Source: an uncultured beta proteobacterium (GTDB lineage: Bacteria; Pseudomonadota; Gammaproteobacteria; Burkholderiales; SG8-39). Taken from it: 61,270 bases of DNA. Positions 39,019 to 47,940 of this stretch are shown here, in pieces; the stretch's first letter is position 1, and each line of letters opens with the position of its first letter. The notes beneath the pieces are model-generated. The model saw nothing but the letters and a program-made list of their open reading frames with translations, had not been told where the DNA came from and searched no databases. The stretch covers positions 1 through 61,270 of the forward strand of contig CAIOLO010000156.1 in assembly GCA_903859155.1 (NCBI GenBank), given 5' to 3'. Position numbers and translations under genes: made by a program.

Positions 39019-40236
39019 ATGCAGGTCTCTCCCTTTTCCTTTCCCAATTACCGCTGGTTGTGGGGCAGTTCCCTGTGCGCCTACTGCAGCATGTGGATCC
39101 AGGCGGCAACCATATCCTGGCTGGCCTACGACATCACCGGGTCGGCCACCGTGGTCGGGGCGATCCTTGCGGTGCGCGTCATCCCGCTGCTGTCGCTCGC
39201 GCCACTCTCGGGCGTAGCCGCCGACCGCTATGACCGCAGGAAGCTGCTGCAATACGCGCAGTGGCTGTCGGCGGCCACCGTGCTGCTGTTCGGGCTGCTG
39301 CTCGCATTCGACCGGGTCAGCACCTGGATGCTGTTCGCGTTCACCATCATCCTGGGCGCGGGCAACGTCATCGACCGGCCATCGCGGCATTCGACCGTGT
39401 TCGACATGGTGCCGCGCGAGATCGTGCCCAAGGCCGTGGCCCTGAACATCATGGGCAACTCCTCGATGCGCGTGCTGGGCCCGGCGATCGCCGGTTTCCT
39501 GATCGCCGCGATCGGCGCGGCGGGCAATTTCTTCATCCAGGGCGCTTTGTATCTGGCCTCGGGACTGCTCGCCTATCTGGTGGTGTTTCCGCCGAAGAAA
39601 CCCGCCTCGGGGCGGGTTTCCGCCTGGAGCGAGCTCAAGGAAGGCCTGCGCTATGTCGCCGGGGACCGCACCACGCGCCTGTTGATGACGATCACCTCGA
39701 TCCAGTATTTTCTGCTGGTGCCGGTTTTCAATACGCTGTTTCCGGTCTACGCCAAGGACATCTACAAGGTGGGGCCCGAGGGCCTGGGCCTGATGTTTAC
39801 GATGGTGGGCGTGGGCGGTGTCATTGGCGCCGGCACGGCCAGCGCGCTGATGCGCTTTGACCGCATCGGACTGATCCAGACCGGCGCACTGCTGGTCTAC
39901 TGCGCGGCCCTGGTGGGCCTGGCCATCAGCCCGGGTTTTTATATCGCACTGGTGATGTGCTCCCTCGCCGGTGCCGCCGAGATGGTCAACAGCGTCAACA
40001 ACCAGACCATGCTGCAGTTGTCGGCACCAGCGGAAATGCGCGGCCGCGTGGTGAGCCTCATCCAGCTCAACCCTGCCCTGATCGCATCCGGATCGCTGCT
40101 GGCCGGATCGCTGGGCGACTGGATCGGTGCGCCGGGGGCCAGCATCGCGGTTTCGGCGCTGAGCGCGGCGCTCATTCTCGCGCTGCTCGCGGCCTCGCCC
40201 GCGTTGCGATCCTTGCGCCTCAGCCAGCATCGCTGA
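39019..40236 (+). CDS. MFS transporter (MFS_3/EntS-like), second of tandem pair
   Basis: The protein has 405 residues and starts at the base after the preceding stop codon. It shares the order and spacing of motifs with its neighbour: 'FSFPNYRWLWGSSLCAYCSM', 'LSGVAADRYDRRKLLQYAQW', 'DRPSRHSTVFDMVPREIVPK', 'GNFFIQGALYLASGLLAYLV'. A heterodimer or simple duplication are both possible. It is convergent with the decarboxylase gene over 106 bases that hold no gene. Confidence 0.88.
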   Translation: MQVSPFSFPNYRWLWGSSLCAYCSMWIQAATISWLAYDITGSATVVGAILAVRVIPLLSLAPLSGVAADRYDRRKLLQYAQWLSAATVLLFGLLLAFDRVSTWMLFAFTIILGAGNVIDRPSRHSTVFDMVPREIVPKAVALNIMGNSSMRVLGPAIAGFLIAAIGAAGNFFIQGALYLASGLLAYLVVFPPKKPASGRVSAWSELKEGLRYVAGDRTTRLLMTITSIQYFLLVPVFNTLFPVYAKDIYKVGPEGLGLMFTMVGVGGVIGAGTASALMRFDRIGLIQTGALLVYCAALVGLAISPGFYIALVMCSLAGAAEMVNSVNNQTMLQLSAPAEMRGRVVSLIQLNPALIASGSLLAGSLGDWIGAPGASIAVSALSAALILALLAASPALRSLRLSQHR

Positions 40237-40342
40237 GTTTGGTCCGATTGCAATTCAGGCCTTATTTTCCCTGCTCTGGTTGGCCGCAGACCCGCTAACG
40301 GTCCGGGGCAAAGCAAGCTCGTGGCGGGCGCGCCCGGGTCGG

Positions 40343-42631
40343 CTAGGCGCGCACGCCGCCTGACACCAGCTGCATGCTGCGCGGCTGGCGCACGCAATCG
40401 ACAAACAGGTGCGTCACGCCGTCCTTGGTTTTTTCCTTGACCAGGCCGTGAATATCGGTTTCGAAGCCGGGGAACTTGTCGTTGAAGCTGCGTGCAAACT
40501 GCAGGTATTCGATGATGGTGCGGTTGAAGCGTTCCCCGGGAATCAGAAGCGGAATACCCGGCGGGTAGGGTGTGAGCAGCACGCTGGTCACCCGGCCCTC
40601 GAGCTGGTCGATCTCGACCCGGTCGATCTCGCGGTGTGCCAGGCGCGCGAAGGCATCCGAGGGTTTCATTGCCGGCTGCATGTCCGAGAGGTACATCTCG
40701 GTGGTCACGCGCGCGACGTCGTTGGCTTTGTACATGTCGTGGATTTCCTGGCACAGGTCGCGCAGGCCAACGCGCTCGTAACGCGACTGGTGCGCACAGA
40801 ACTCCGGCAGAATGCGCCACATCGGCTGGTTCTTGTCGTAATCGTCCTTGAACTGCTGCAATGCCGTGACCAGCGTGTTCCAGCGGCCTTTGGTAATGCC
40901 GATGGTGAACATGATAAAGAACGAGTACAGGCCGGCCTTTTCGACAATGACGCCGTGCTCTGCCAGGTACTTGGTGACGATCGAAGCCGGGATGCCGGTG
41001 CGGGAGAACTTTCCCGACACGTCAAGGCCCGGAGTGACCACCGTCGCCTTGATCGGATCGAGCATGTTGAAGCCGGCGGCAAGGTCGCCGAAGCCGTGCC
41101 ATTTGTCGTTGGCCCTGAGCACCCATTGTTCGCGTGAACCGATGCCTTCGCCGGAGAGCTGCCCCGGGCCCCAGACTTTGAACCACCAGTCCTTGCCCCA
41201 TTCGTCGTCGACCTTGCGCATGGCACGGCGGAAATCCAGTGCCTCCATGATCGACTCTTCGACCAGCGCAGTGCCGCCCGGGGGCTCCATCATCGCAGCG
41301 GCCACGTCGCACGAGGCGATGATCGCGTACTGCGGCGAGGTCGAGGTGTGCATCAGATAGGCTTCGTTGAATACGCTGCGGTCGAGTTTTCGCATTTGCG
41401 AATCCTGCACCAGGATCTGGGACGCCTGCGAAATGCCCGCCAGCAGTTTGTGCGTGGAATGGGTGGCGAAGATCATCGCGTCCTTGGATCGCGGCCGGTC
41501 GCGCCCGATGGCGTGCATATCCTTGTAAAAATCATGGAACGTGGCGTGCGGCAGCCAGGCTTCGTCAAAGTGCAGCGTGTCGATGTATGACCCCAGCGTC
41601 TCCTTGAGCATCTCGACGTTATAGATGATGCCGTCGTAGGTGCTTTGCGTGATGGTGAGAATGCGCGGTTTCTTGTCCTTGACCTCGCGCGCGAAGGGAT
41701 TCGCCTCGATCTTTTTGGCGATGTTCTCGGGCCGGAATTCGTCCAGCGGGATAGGTCCGATAATCCCCAGGTGGTTGCGCTTGGGCGTGAGGAAAACCGG
41801 TATCGCGCCGGTCATGGTGATCGCATGCAGGATGGATTTGTGGCAGTTGCGGTCCACCACCACGATGTCGTCGGGCGCCACGTTCGCATGCCACACCACC
41901 TTGTTGCTGGTGCTGGTGCCGTTGGTGACGAAAAAGCAGTGGTCGGCGTTGAAGATGCGCGCCGCATTGCGTTCGGATGCCGCGACCGGCCCGGTATGGT
42001 CGAGCAACTGGCCCAATTCCTCGACCGCATTGCAGACATCCGCGCGCAGCATGTTTTCGCCGAAGAACTGGTGAAACATCTGGCCGATGGGCGACTTGAG
42101 AAAAGCGACGCCGCCGGAGTGGCCGGGGCAGTGCCAGGAGTAGGAACCGTCCTGGGCATAGTGCACCAGTGCGCGGAAGAACGGCGGCGCCAGCGAATCC
42201 AGATAGGATTTCGCCTCGCGGATGATGTGGCGCGCGAGGAACTCGGGCGTCTCCTCGAACATGTGTATGAAGCCGTGCAGTTCGCGCAGGATGTCGTTGG
42301 GAATGTGCCGCGAGGTACGCGTCTCGCCGTAGAGGTAGATCGGGATCTCGGAGTTCTTGAAACGGATTTCCTCGATGAAGGCGCGCAGGTTCACCACGGC
42401 CGGGTCGGTTTCCGGACCGGGGGTGAACTCCTCATCGTCGATCGACAGAATGAAGGCCGAGGCGCGGCTTTGCTGCTGGGCGAACTGCGACAGATCGCCG
42501 TAGCTGGTGACGCCCAGCACTTCCATGCCCTCTTCTTCGATGGCTTTCGCCAGCGCGCGGATGCCCAGGCCGCTGGTGTTCTCCGAGCGGAAGTCCTCAT
42601 CGATGATGACGACGGGAAAACGGAATTTCAT
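40343..42631 (-). CDS. Orn/Lys/Arg decarboxylase (biodegradative type)
   Basis: From ATG 42631, with GGAGAGAG upstream, this is 762 residues, matching inducible-type decarboxylases. The N-terminal response-regulator-like wing ('FRFPVVIIDEDFRSENTSGL', 'AFILSIDDEEF') precedes a PLP core: 'CPGHSGGVAFLKSPIG', 'FVTNGTSTSNKVVWHA', 'DRNCHKSILHAITMTGA', 'LHFDEAWLPHATFHDFY' and the PLP lysine in 'ATHSTHKLLAGISQASQ'. It decarboxylates lysine, ornithine or arginine to a polyamine-type product, consuming a proton. The exact substrate cannot be read off. No antiporter gene is adjacent. Confidence 0.92.
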   Translation of the reverse strand: MKFRFPVVIIDEDFRSENTSGLGIRALAKAIEEEGMEVLGVTSYGDLSQFAQQQSRASAFILSIDDEEFTPGPETDPAVVNLRAFIEEIRFKNSEIPIYLYGETRTSRHIPNDILRELHGFIHMFEETPEFLARHIIREAKSYLDSLAPPFFRALVHYAQDGSYSWHCPGHSGGVAFLKSPIGQMFHQFFGENMLRADVCNAVEELGQLLDHTGPVAASERNAARIFNADHCFFVTNGTSTSNKVVWHANVAPDDIVVVDRNCHKSILHAITMTGAIPVFLTPKRNHLGIIGPIPLDEFRPENIAKKIEANPFAREVKDKKPRILTITQSTYDGIIYNVEMLKETLGSYIDTLHFDEAWLPHATFHDFYKDMHAIGRDRPRSKDAMIFATHSTHKLLAGISQASQILVQDSQMRKLDRSVFNEAYLMHTSTSPQYAIIASCDVAAAMMEPPGGTALVEESIMEALDFRRAMRKVDDEWGKDWWFKVWGPGQLSGEGIGSREQWVLRANDKWHGFGDLAAGFNMLDPIKATVVTPGLDVSGKFSRTGIPASIVTKYLAEHGVIVEKAGLYSFFIMFTIGITKGRWNTLVTALQQFKDDYDKNQPMWRILPEFCAHQSRYERVGLRDLCQEIHDMYKANDVARVTTEMYLSDMQPAMKPSDAFARLAHREIDRVEIDQLEGRVTSVLLTPYPPGIPLLIPGERFNRTIIEYLQFARSFNDKFPGFETDIHGLVKEKTKDGVTHLFVDCVRQPRSMQLVSGGVRA

Positions 42632-42681
42632 TACTCTCTCCGAAGGGGCAAGGCGGCGCACAAGCGGTGCGCACGGCGCTG

Positions 42682-42709
42682 ATTATAGTGAGCGTGCCCC
42701 TCGCGTAAA
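42682..42709 (-). promoter_or_regulatory. Sigma70-type promoter of the decarboxylase gene
   Basis: On the minus strand, TTTACG (42704-42709) and TATAAT (42682-42687) are 16 bases apart, about 50 bases before the ATG at 42631. The leader contains a perfect 6-base hairpin, GCGCAC (42656-42661) and GTGCGC (42667-42672). Confidence 0.6.
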
Positions 42710-42772
42710 GGATAATCTTGCGCGCGACGCGAGGGCGAGGCGCGCGAGTCGCCCGTCCGGATTACAAAACGA

Positions 42773-45100
42773 TTACAAGCGCACCTGCCGCAGGGCGTCC
42801 CACAGGCGCGAGGGCGTGGCCGGAAGGTCGAAATGCGTCACGCCGGCAGGCCGCAGCGCATCGAGCACCGCGTTCATGCATGCTGGCAATCCGCCGGTTG
42901 TTCCGGCCTCGCCCGCGCCCTTGGCGCCGAGTACGTTGTTCGGGCTGGGTACCGAGTGGTCAAGCACCCGGAAATCCTGCACCAGATCCGCACGCGGCAT
43001 GACGTAATCCATGAAGCTGCCGGTGAGCATCTGCCCGGTATCGGCATCGTAGACGCAATGTTCGCCAAACACCTGGCCGGCGCTCTGCATCACGCCGCCG
43101 TGAACCTGGCCGCAGGCCAGCGCGTGATTGATGACCCGGCCGATATCGTCCACTGCGGTATAAACGAGAACTTCGGTGCCGCCGGTTTCCGCGTCGATTT
43201 CGATTTCGCAGACGTGTACCCCGCTGGGATAGGTGCGGGCCGCGGGGTTCTCGGCGATGGTATCCAGCGGATGGGCGATGCCGGCCTGTCGGTGCTGCAC
43301 GATGATGTCGGTCAGTGTGATGCCCCGGTCGGTGCCTTTCACCAGATAGCGCCCGTCGCGGAATTCGAGGTCCGAGGGCGGTGCCTCGAGGGTGTCAGCA
43401 GCGAGATCCAGGCCTTTCTTGATGATCTGGTCGGCGGCATGCCGAAAAGCACTGCCCTGTGCCAGGGTGGTTCGGGAGCCGATGGCCGCGCCACCAATCA
43501 GCTCCGGACCATCCGGATCGCCGGCGCGCAGCACGATATTCTTTGCATCGATTCCCAGCCACTCTCCCACCATTTCGGGGAAGATGGTTTCATGGCCCTG
43601 GCCGCTCGCGCCGGCTTCCATGTAGAGCTGGATGTCGCCGGTGCTGCTGTCGCCTGCGTTCTTGCCGCCCTTGGCAAACAGTACGGCTACCTGGTCCTTG
43701 GCCAGTCCACCCCCGCCGGAGGGTTCGACAAATACCGCGGCACCCAGGCCGCGCAGCTTGCCGCGCCGGGCCGAGTCGGCGCGACGCGCGGCGAAGTCTT
43801 TCCAGCCGGAGGCCTGAATTGCCATATCGATCATGGCGGCGTAATCGGCACTGTCGAACACCGTCCCGGTGGCGCTGGTAAAGGGCATGGCATCGCGCGG
43901 AATGACATTTTTGCGCCGCAGCTCCAGCGGGTCGATTTTCAGCAATACGGCGGCCTCCTCGACCAGCCGCTCCACCACGTACATGGCTTCCGGGCGGCCG
44001 GCCCCGCGGAAGGCTTCGGTCGGCGCGGTGTTGGTCATGATCTGGCGCTGGCGGCCGTACATCGCCTCGACGCGATAGGGACCAGCGCCGATCGTCTTGC
44101 CGTTGCCGGTGTTGGTTAGTGCGCCGGCCAGGGAAAGGTAGGCACCGGAATCCGAGAGCCATTCGGTGCGTATGGCCAGAAACCGTCCAGTCTTGTCCAT
44201 GGCGAGCTCGCCCGAGAGGCGCATGGCGCGCCCATGGCCGTCATTGAGGAAATCCTCCGAGCGGGTCGACACCCATTTCACCGGCACGCCGAGCCGCTTG
44301 GCGGCGTGCAGCAATACGCCGTATTCGGGATAGGGCGCGGTGCGTGCACCGAAGGCACCACCGATATCGACGAACTCCACCCGCACCTTGGCCTTGGGAA
44401 CACCAAGCATCTCCGCCAGTGATTCGCGCATCGCCGTGGCGCCCTGATGCTCGCAACGGATGACATAGGTGTCGGTGCTTGCTTCCCAGCAGGCCAATAC
44501 GGCGCGAGGCTCCATGGGTGTAGGGGCGACTCTCGGGCTGTCCATGGAAAGGCGCACGACATGGTCGGCAGCGGCGATCAACGCTGCGGTTTTCTGCTCG
44601 TCGCCATAATCAAAATCGAAACAGACATTGCCCGGAATGTCGTCATGCACCAGGGTTGCGCCCTCGGCCAGGGCATGCTCCACTCCGATGACCGGGGGCA
44701 GATCCTCGTAGTCCACCTCGACGAGTTCGGTGGCCGACAGGGCGGCCAGCGCGGTCTCGGCGATCACCAGTGCCACCGGTTCGCCGACATAGCGTACCCG
44801 CCCGCTGGCCAGCGCCGGACGGTCGGGTACTATTATTTTCATGCCGCCGCGGCCGGGATACGCCACCAGCGGTTGCAGGCGCCTGAGTGCGGCGGCGGCG
44901 ATGCTTTGCGCGTCCAGCACCGCGCGCACCCCGGGGGCTTTCGCTGCCGCCGCGCAATCGATCTTGGCAATTTTCGCGTGCGCGCGATCCGAGCGCACGA
45001 ACACCGCATGCAATTGTCCCGGCAGATTGCAGTCCGAGGTGTAACTGCCGGCCCCGGTGAGCAGGCGCTGGTCTTCTTTTCTACCTTTGAATGACGTCAT
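42773..45100 (-). CDS. Xanthine dehydrogenase/CO dehydrogenase-family molybdopterin-binding large subunit
   Basis: From ATG 45100 this is 775 residues. The active-site loop reads A363-F-R-G-A-G-R-P-E371, the AYRGAGR type, not the Cys-bearing AYRCSFR loop of true CO dehydrogenases, so it is a form II or general hydroxylase. Cofactor and active-site features include 'GGAFGARTAPYPEYGVLLH', 'GASGQGHETIFPEMVGEWLG' and the catalytic Glu E731 in 'KGAGEAGTTGG'. It would hydroxylate an aldehyde or heterocycle. The usual iron-sulfur and FAD subunit genes are absent on both sides. Confidence 0.9.
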   Translation of the reverse strand: MTSFKGRKEDQRLLTGAGSYTSDCNLPGQLHAVFVRSDRAHAKIAKIDCAAAAKAPGVRAVLDAQSIAAAALRRLQPLVAYPGRGGMKIIVPDRPALASGRVRYVGEPVALVIAETALAALSATELVEVDYEDLPPVIGVEHALAEGATLVHDDIPGNVCFDFDYGDEQKTAALIAAADHVVRLSMDSPRVAPTPMEPRAVLACWEASTDTYVIRCEHQGATAMRESLAEMLGVPKAKVRVEFVDIGGAFGARTAPYPEYGVLLHAAKRLGVPVKWVSTRSEDFLNDGHGRAMRLSGELAMDKTGRFLAIRTEWLSDSGAYLSLAGALTNTGNGKTIGAGPYRVEAMYGRQRQIMTNTAPTEAFRGAGRPEAMYVVERLVEEAAVLLKIDPLELRRKNVIPRDAMPFTSATGTVFDSADYAAMIDMAIQASGWKDFAARRADSARRGKLRGLGAAVFVEPSGGGGLAKDQVAVLFAKGGKNAGDSSTGDIQLYMEAGASGQGHETIFPEMVGEWLGIDAKNIVLRAGDPDGPELIGGAAIGSRTTLAQGSAFRHAADQIIKKGLDLAADTLEAPPSDLEFRDGRYLVKGTDRGITLTDIIVQHRQAGIAHPLDTIAENPAARTYPSGVHVCEIEIDAETGGTEVLVYTAVDDIGRVINHALACGQVHGGVMQSAGQVFGEHCVYDADTGQMLTGSFMDYVMPRADLVQDFRVLDHSVPSPNNVLGAKGAGEAGTTGGLPACMNAVLDALRPAGVTHFDLPATPSRLWDALRQVRL

Positions 45101-45205
45101 GGTCTTTGCGAGCAATGAGGTTGGAAACCCGCGACTCGAGCCACGACGTGGCGTCACGCGGAATCAGGCGCGCAGCCTACCGCACTTTATGTGCGATGGC
45201 TTATG

Positions 45206-45227
45206 GCCTGATTCGGGCCTGATTCGG
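45206..45227. repeat. Tandem 11-base repeat
   Basis: GCCTGATTCGG is repeated exactly twice head to tail (45206-45216, 45217-45227) in the 209-base gap between the exported YqgE-like gene and the molybdopterin subunit gene. The same gap has small hairpins CGCAC/GTGCG (about 45181-45195) and GCGCCG/CGGCGC near 45245-45260. No gene is present. Confidence 0.7.
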
Positions 45228-45309
45228 GCGAAGCCTGCCGCGCCGGTGACGGCGCGAAGTTGCCTCGCGAATGCCACCGGGGCGAAGGCCCCTGCGTGGC
45301 GCCACCAGG

Positions 45310-45936
45310 TCAGATTGCCTTGGCCGTTATTTCGGCCTGGCGCACCAGTTCTTCCCAGAGTCCGGAGGTGCGTTTGGGTAGCACCAGTTCCGGTGTTGCC
45401 TTGAGCACGTACCACGCGCCCTGTTTGATCTCGGCTTCGAGTTCGCCGCTGCGCCAGACGACTACCCCGACGAAAAAGCGCGACTGCTCCTCAGCCGCAG
45501 GCGTCATTGCCTTGTCCAGGGCAGTATCGGAAATGGCGATATAGATGTCATTGGTCAGTGCCAGCGTCCCGTCTGCAGGGGAGGTTCGGCTTTGCACCAG
45601 CGCGAACACGGCATTGAGGTCCGAAGGGCCGCCCAGGTAGAGCGGTTCGGTCACGGATTTGGACGCGGCATGGCCTGGAAAGGCCTCCGTCATCCGCAGT
45701 TCCGTCGGTTTATTGAGAATGAATCCCACGTGCTGCCCCCCCGATATTTCGTGGGCCACCAGTATCGAGCGGCCATATATCGGGTCACTGAGGGTCGGTC
45801 GCGCAACCAGAACCAGCGTTTCCTCGGGCTCCGCGCCCAGGGCCGGCGCATTCCAGGCGAGCGAAATAAACGCCAGGATGGAAAGGAAGGTCAGCAGGGA
45901 AACGACAGTGACAGGTAAGCGATGATGCGAGTACAT
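45310..45936 (-). CDS. YqgE/AlgH-family protein with an N-terminal signal peptide
   Basis: From ATG 45936, with AAGGAG upstream, this is 208 residues. Residues 1-36 form a typical secretory signal: basic start 'HHR', long hydrophobic core 'VTVVSLLTFLSILAFISLAW' and 'APALGA' before mature 'EPEETLVLVARP'. The rest is a DUF179 (YqgE/AlgH) domain: 'DPIYGRSILVAHEISGGQHV', 'GFILNKPTELRMTEAFPGHA', 'LYLGGPSDLNAVFAL' and 'RFFVGVVVWRSGELEAEIKQ'. Ordinary YqgE proteins are cytosolic and begin at the strand equivalent to 'VLVARP'. This is an exported paralog of unknown role. The upstream gap 45937-46198 is AT-rich, with a second ribosome-like site AAAGGAGGGGG and hairpin GCACC/GGTGC followed by TTTT at 46096-46114. 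Confidence 0.85.
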   Translation of the reverse strand: MYSHHRLPVTVVSLLTFLSILAFISLAWNAPALGAEPEETLVLVARPTLSDPIYGRSILVAHEISGGQHVGFILNKPTELRMTEAFPGHAASKSVTEPLYLGGPSDLNAVFALVQSRTSPADGTLALTNDIYIAISDTALDKAMTPAAEEQSRFFVGVVVWRSGELEAEIKQGAWYVLKATPELVLPKRTSGLWEELVRQAEITAKAI

Positions 45937-46198
45937 GATGTTCTCCTTGCTCGAGTACCCCCTCCTTTAAGGCCGGCACACGACAATTCTTCAATTGCTG
46001 CTATGCAACAATTATGCCATATCTATATTTTCAATATTTGCGCTCTACCAAGGATATCGGCGGTTTTCAGCGAAATAACAGGCAGATGCCGCGATGCACC
46101 AGAAAGGTGCTTTTGGTGGCGGGATTGCGAGTTTTTCGGGCAGCGTCGTCCGACGCGTCACCCCTGCCTGGCCGTCGGGTCTTGGCTAGGGGGCGAAC

Positions 46199-47443
46199 TC
46201 AGGCCGCTTGCCTGGCGGCCGCACGGCGCCCGACGCTGCCGGTTCCCAATACCGTGACAATGGTGAGCAAGGCGACGAATCCGCTGACCCAGAACACGTT
46301 TCTCGGGTCGGAATGGTCAAGCAACCAGCCATAGAGGACTGGCGCGATGATGCCGGCAACGGCAAAGCCGCTGGAGACAAAGCCGAATACCGCGCCGATC
46401 GCACCCGGCGGCGCCAGCGAGCGCACGATCATGTCCCGGGGAGGGGCAAGAAAGCCGTTGCCGAATCCCGCGATGGCAAGCAGGCCGCCGATGACAACCA
46501 GCGGCGGGTCGAATATCGCGATGGAGAAAACACACATCGCGATGATCAGTATGCAGCCCGCGGCGACGATATCGTGGCGTTTGATGCGATCGGCGACAAA
46601 GCCGCCCGCCAGCACGCCGACGGGGGAGACGAAAAGATAAACCGAAATCACCGCGCCAGCCGCGCCGAGGGAGGTGTGGTAGAGCTCGTGCAATGCGGAT
46701 ACGCCAAAAGTGCGAATGCCGCCATTGGCGATGGACATCGTCGCGAAAAACAGCAGGCCCATGAGGATCGGCAGGCTGAAAAGCAGCGCCATGCCCTTCA
46801 AGGCGGGTTTTCCGCCGAGCGCGGCGTCATTGGCGGGTTTGGCATTGGTCAGCTCCGCGTTATCCAGAATTTCGGCATTGGCCCACATCACGGCAGCGGT
46901 GATGATGCCGAACACTCCGCACACGAACATCGCCACGCGCCAATCGAAAAGACTCGCCAATAGCAGCACGGTCGCCGGTGCCACCGCGTCGCCGAGGTAG
47001 CCGGTGAAGGTATGGAAGGAGAAAATGCGCCCGATACGCGACTTGTCCACATTGGCGTTCAGGATGGCGTAGTCAGCTGGGTGGAACACCGAGTTGGAAA
47101 GGCCGGCGGCGACCATCAGCGTCAGCAGCGCCGGGTAGACAGGAAACACACCGATCAGGCAAATCGCGACCGATTCCGTCGCCAGGCCCCAGATCAGCAG
47201 TTTCTTCGCGCCGTAGCGATCGACCATGAAGCCCACGGGAATCTGGGTAAATCCGCTGGCAATGGAGAAACAGGCGGTGGCAAAGCCCAGTTCCGTGAAG
47301 CCGACGCCGTAGACTTCGCGCAATACCGGAAACAGCGGCGGCAGCAGCAGCAGGAAAAAATGGCTGAAGAAGTGGCCGGTACAAATGATCCCGACCACTT
47401 TGGTCTCCCTCGGCGGCATGCCCATGCGGGCGCTGATTTCCAT
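46199..47443 (-). CDS. MFS transporter (FosR/fosmidomycin-resistance-like)
   Basis: From ATG 47443, with GAGGGAAAG upstream, this is 414 residues and about twelve helices. 'VGIICTGHFFSHFFLLLLPP' and 'GFTQIPVGFMVDRYGAKKLL' contain the MFS motif between TM2 and TM3; 'GLSNSVFHPADYAILNANVD' and 'RIGRIFSFHTFTGYLGDAVA' are seen in the fosmidomycin-resistance-type branch. Near the C-terminus 'GFGNGFLAPPRDMIVRSLAP' and 'AVFGFVSSGFAVAGIIAPVL' are typical. The substrate is unknown. It is divergent from the 104-residue gene and shares a 167-base promoter region carrying a large inverted repeat. Confidence 0.88.
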   Translation of the reverse strand: MEISARMGMPPRETKVVGIICTGHFFSHFFLLLLPPLFPVLREVYGVGFTELGFATACFSIASGFTQIPVGFMVDRYGAKKLLIWGLATESVAICLIGVFPVYPALLTLMVAAGLSNSVFHPADYAILNANVDKSRIGRIFSFHTFTGYLGDAVAPATVLLLASLFDWRVAMFVCGVFGIITAAVMWANAEILDNAELTNAKPANDAALGGKPALKGMALLFSLPILMGLLFFATMSIANGGIRTFGVSALHELYHTSLGAAGAVISVYLFVSPVGVLAGGFVADRIKRHDIVAAGCILIIAMCVFSIAIFDPPLVVIGGLLAIAGFGNGFLAPPRDMIVRSLAPPGAIGAVFGFVSSGFAVAGIIAPVLYGWLLDHSDPRNVFWVSGFVALLTIVTVLGTGSVGRRAAARQAA

Positions 47444-47496
47444 CGAAACTTTCCCTCTAGTCGTTTCCAGACCTGTGAACCCCGTGCACGGTTTGA

Positions 47497-47559
47497 AGCT
47501 TAGCAGGGCGCGGGAATTCGGGCTGGCCCCGGGGAAATCCCGCGCTACCCTGCTAAGCT
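47497..47559. repeat. Large imperfect inverted repeat between divergent genes
   Basis: Arms 47497-47515 and 47538-47559 pair over 19 bases (12 perfect, a 3-base bulge at 47545-47547, then 7 perfect) around a 22-base loop. No gene ends here on either strand, so this is unlikely to be a terminator. It lies between the MFS start (47443) and the next gene start (47611), where an operator, leader structure or REP-like element is possible. Confidence 0.6.
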
Positions 47560-47610
47560 GGGTGCGCAACGGGCGCGACTGCCCTCCCTTTTTGCCGAGC
47601 CGGAGCCACC

Positions 47611-47925
47611 ATGAACCAGGAAATACTCAAGACCAAAGCCGAACTGATTGCCATCCAGTATATGGTGGCCAACCTGTACGCTTCCATGTTCGGCGAGCGC
47701 TTTGGCGCGAACGCCGCGCCCGCTGCGAAGCAGTTTTCCGACGGGTTGCGCGCGCATATCCGCACCTGGACCATTCCGGGACTGGATGCCGCGATCTCCG
47801 ACCATATGACCGGCGAGATGCAGGAAGCGATAGAGTTCCAGCTTGCGTTGATCGAGGACTTGGTCAACGGAAAAATCGAGGCCTACACCGCGATGCAGGA
47901 AGCAAAGAACCAAGCAAAAAATTAA
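47611..47925 (+). CDS. Hypothetical protein of 104 aa
   Basis: From ATG 47611, with CCGGAGCC upstream, this small soluble protein looks all-helical: 'KTKAELIAIQYMVANLYASM', a short Gly/Ala-rich turn, 'QFSDGLRAHIRTWTIPGLDA' and 'EMQEAIEFQLALIEDLVNGK'. Codon use matches its neighbours. There are no signal peptide and no Cys. I do not recognise it. It ends 15 bases before the methionine-synthase-like gene, so they are probably cotranscribed. Confidence 0.75.
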   Translation: MNQEILKTKAELIAIQYMVANLYASMFGERFGANAAPAAKQFSDGLRAHIRTWTIPGLDAAISDHMTGEMQEAIEFQLALIEDLVNGKIEAYTAMQEAKNQAKN

Positions 47926-47940
47926 ACGGGGAGCGGCCTC

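Noticed and set aside
37735-40230. Minus-strand open frame of about 831 codons opposite the two MFS genes
   Set aside because: Antisense shadow rich in His, Arg and Gln; MFS motifs on the plus strand are unmistakable.
40237-40342. Intrinsic terminator between convergent MFS and decarboxylase genes
   Set aside because: Only short GC stems without a T-run on either strand; not strong enough to list.
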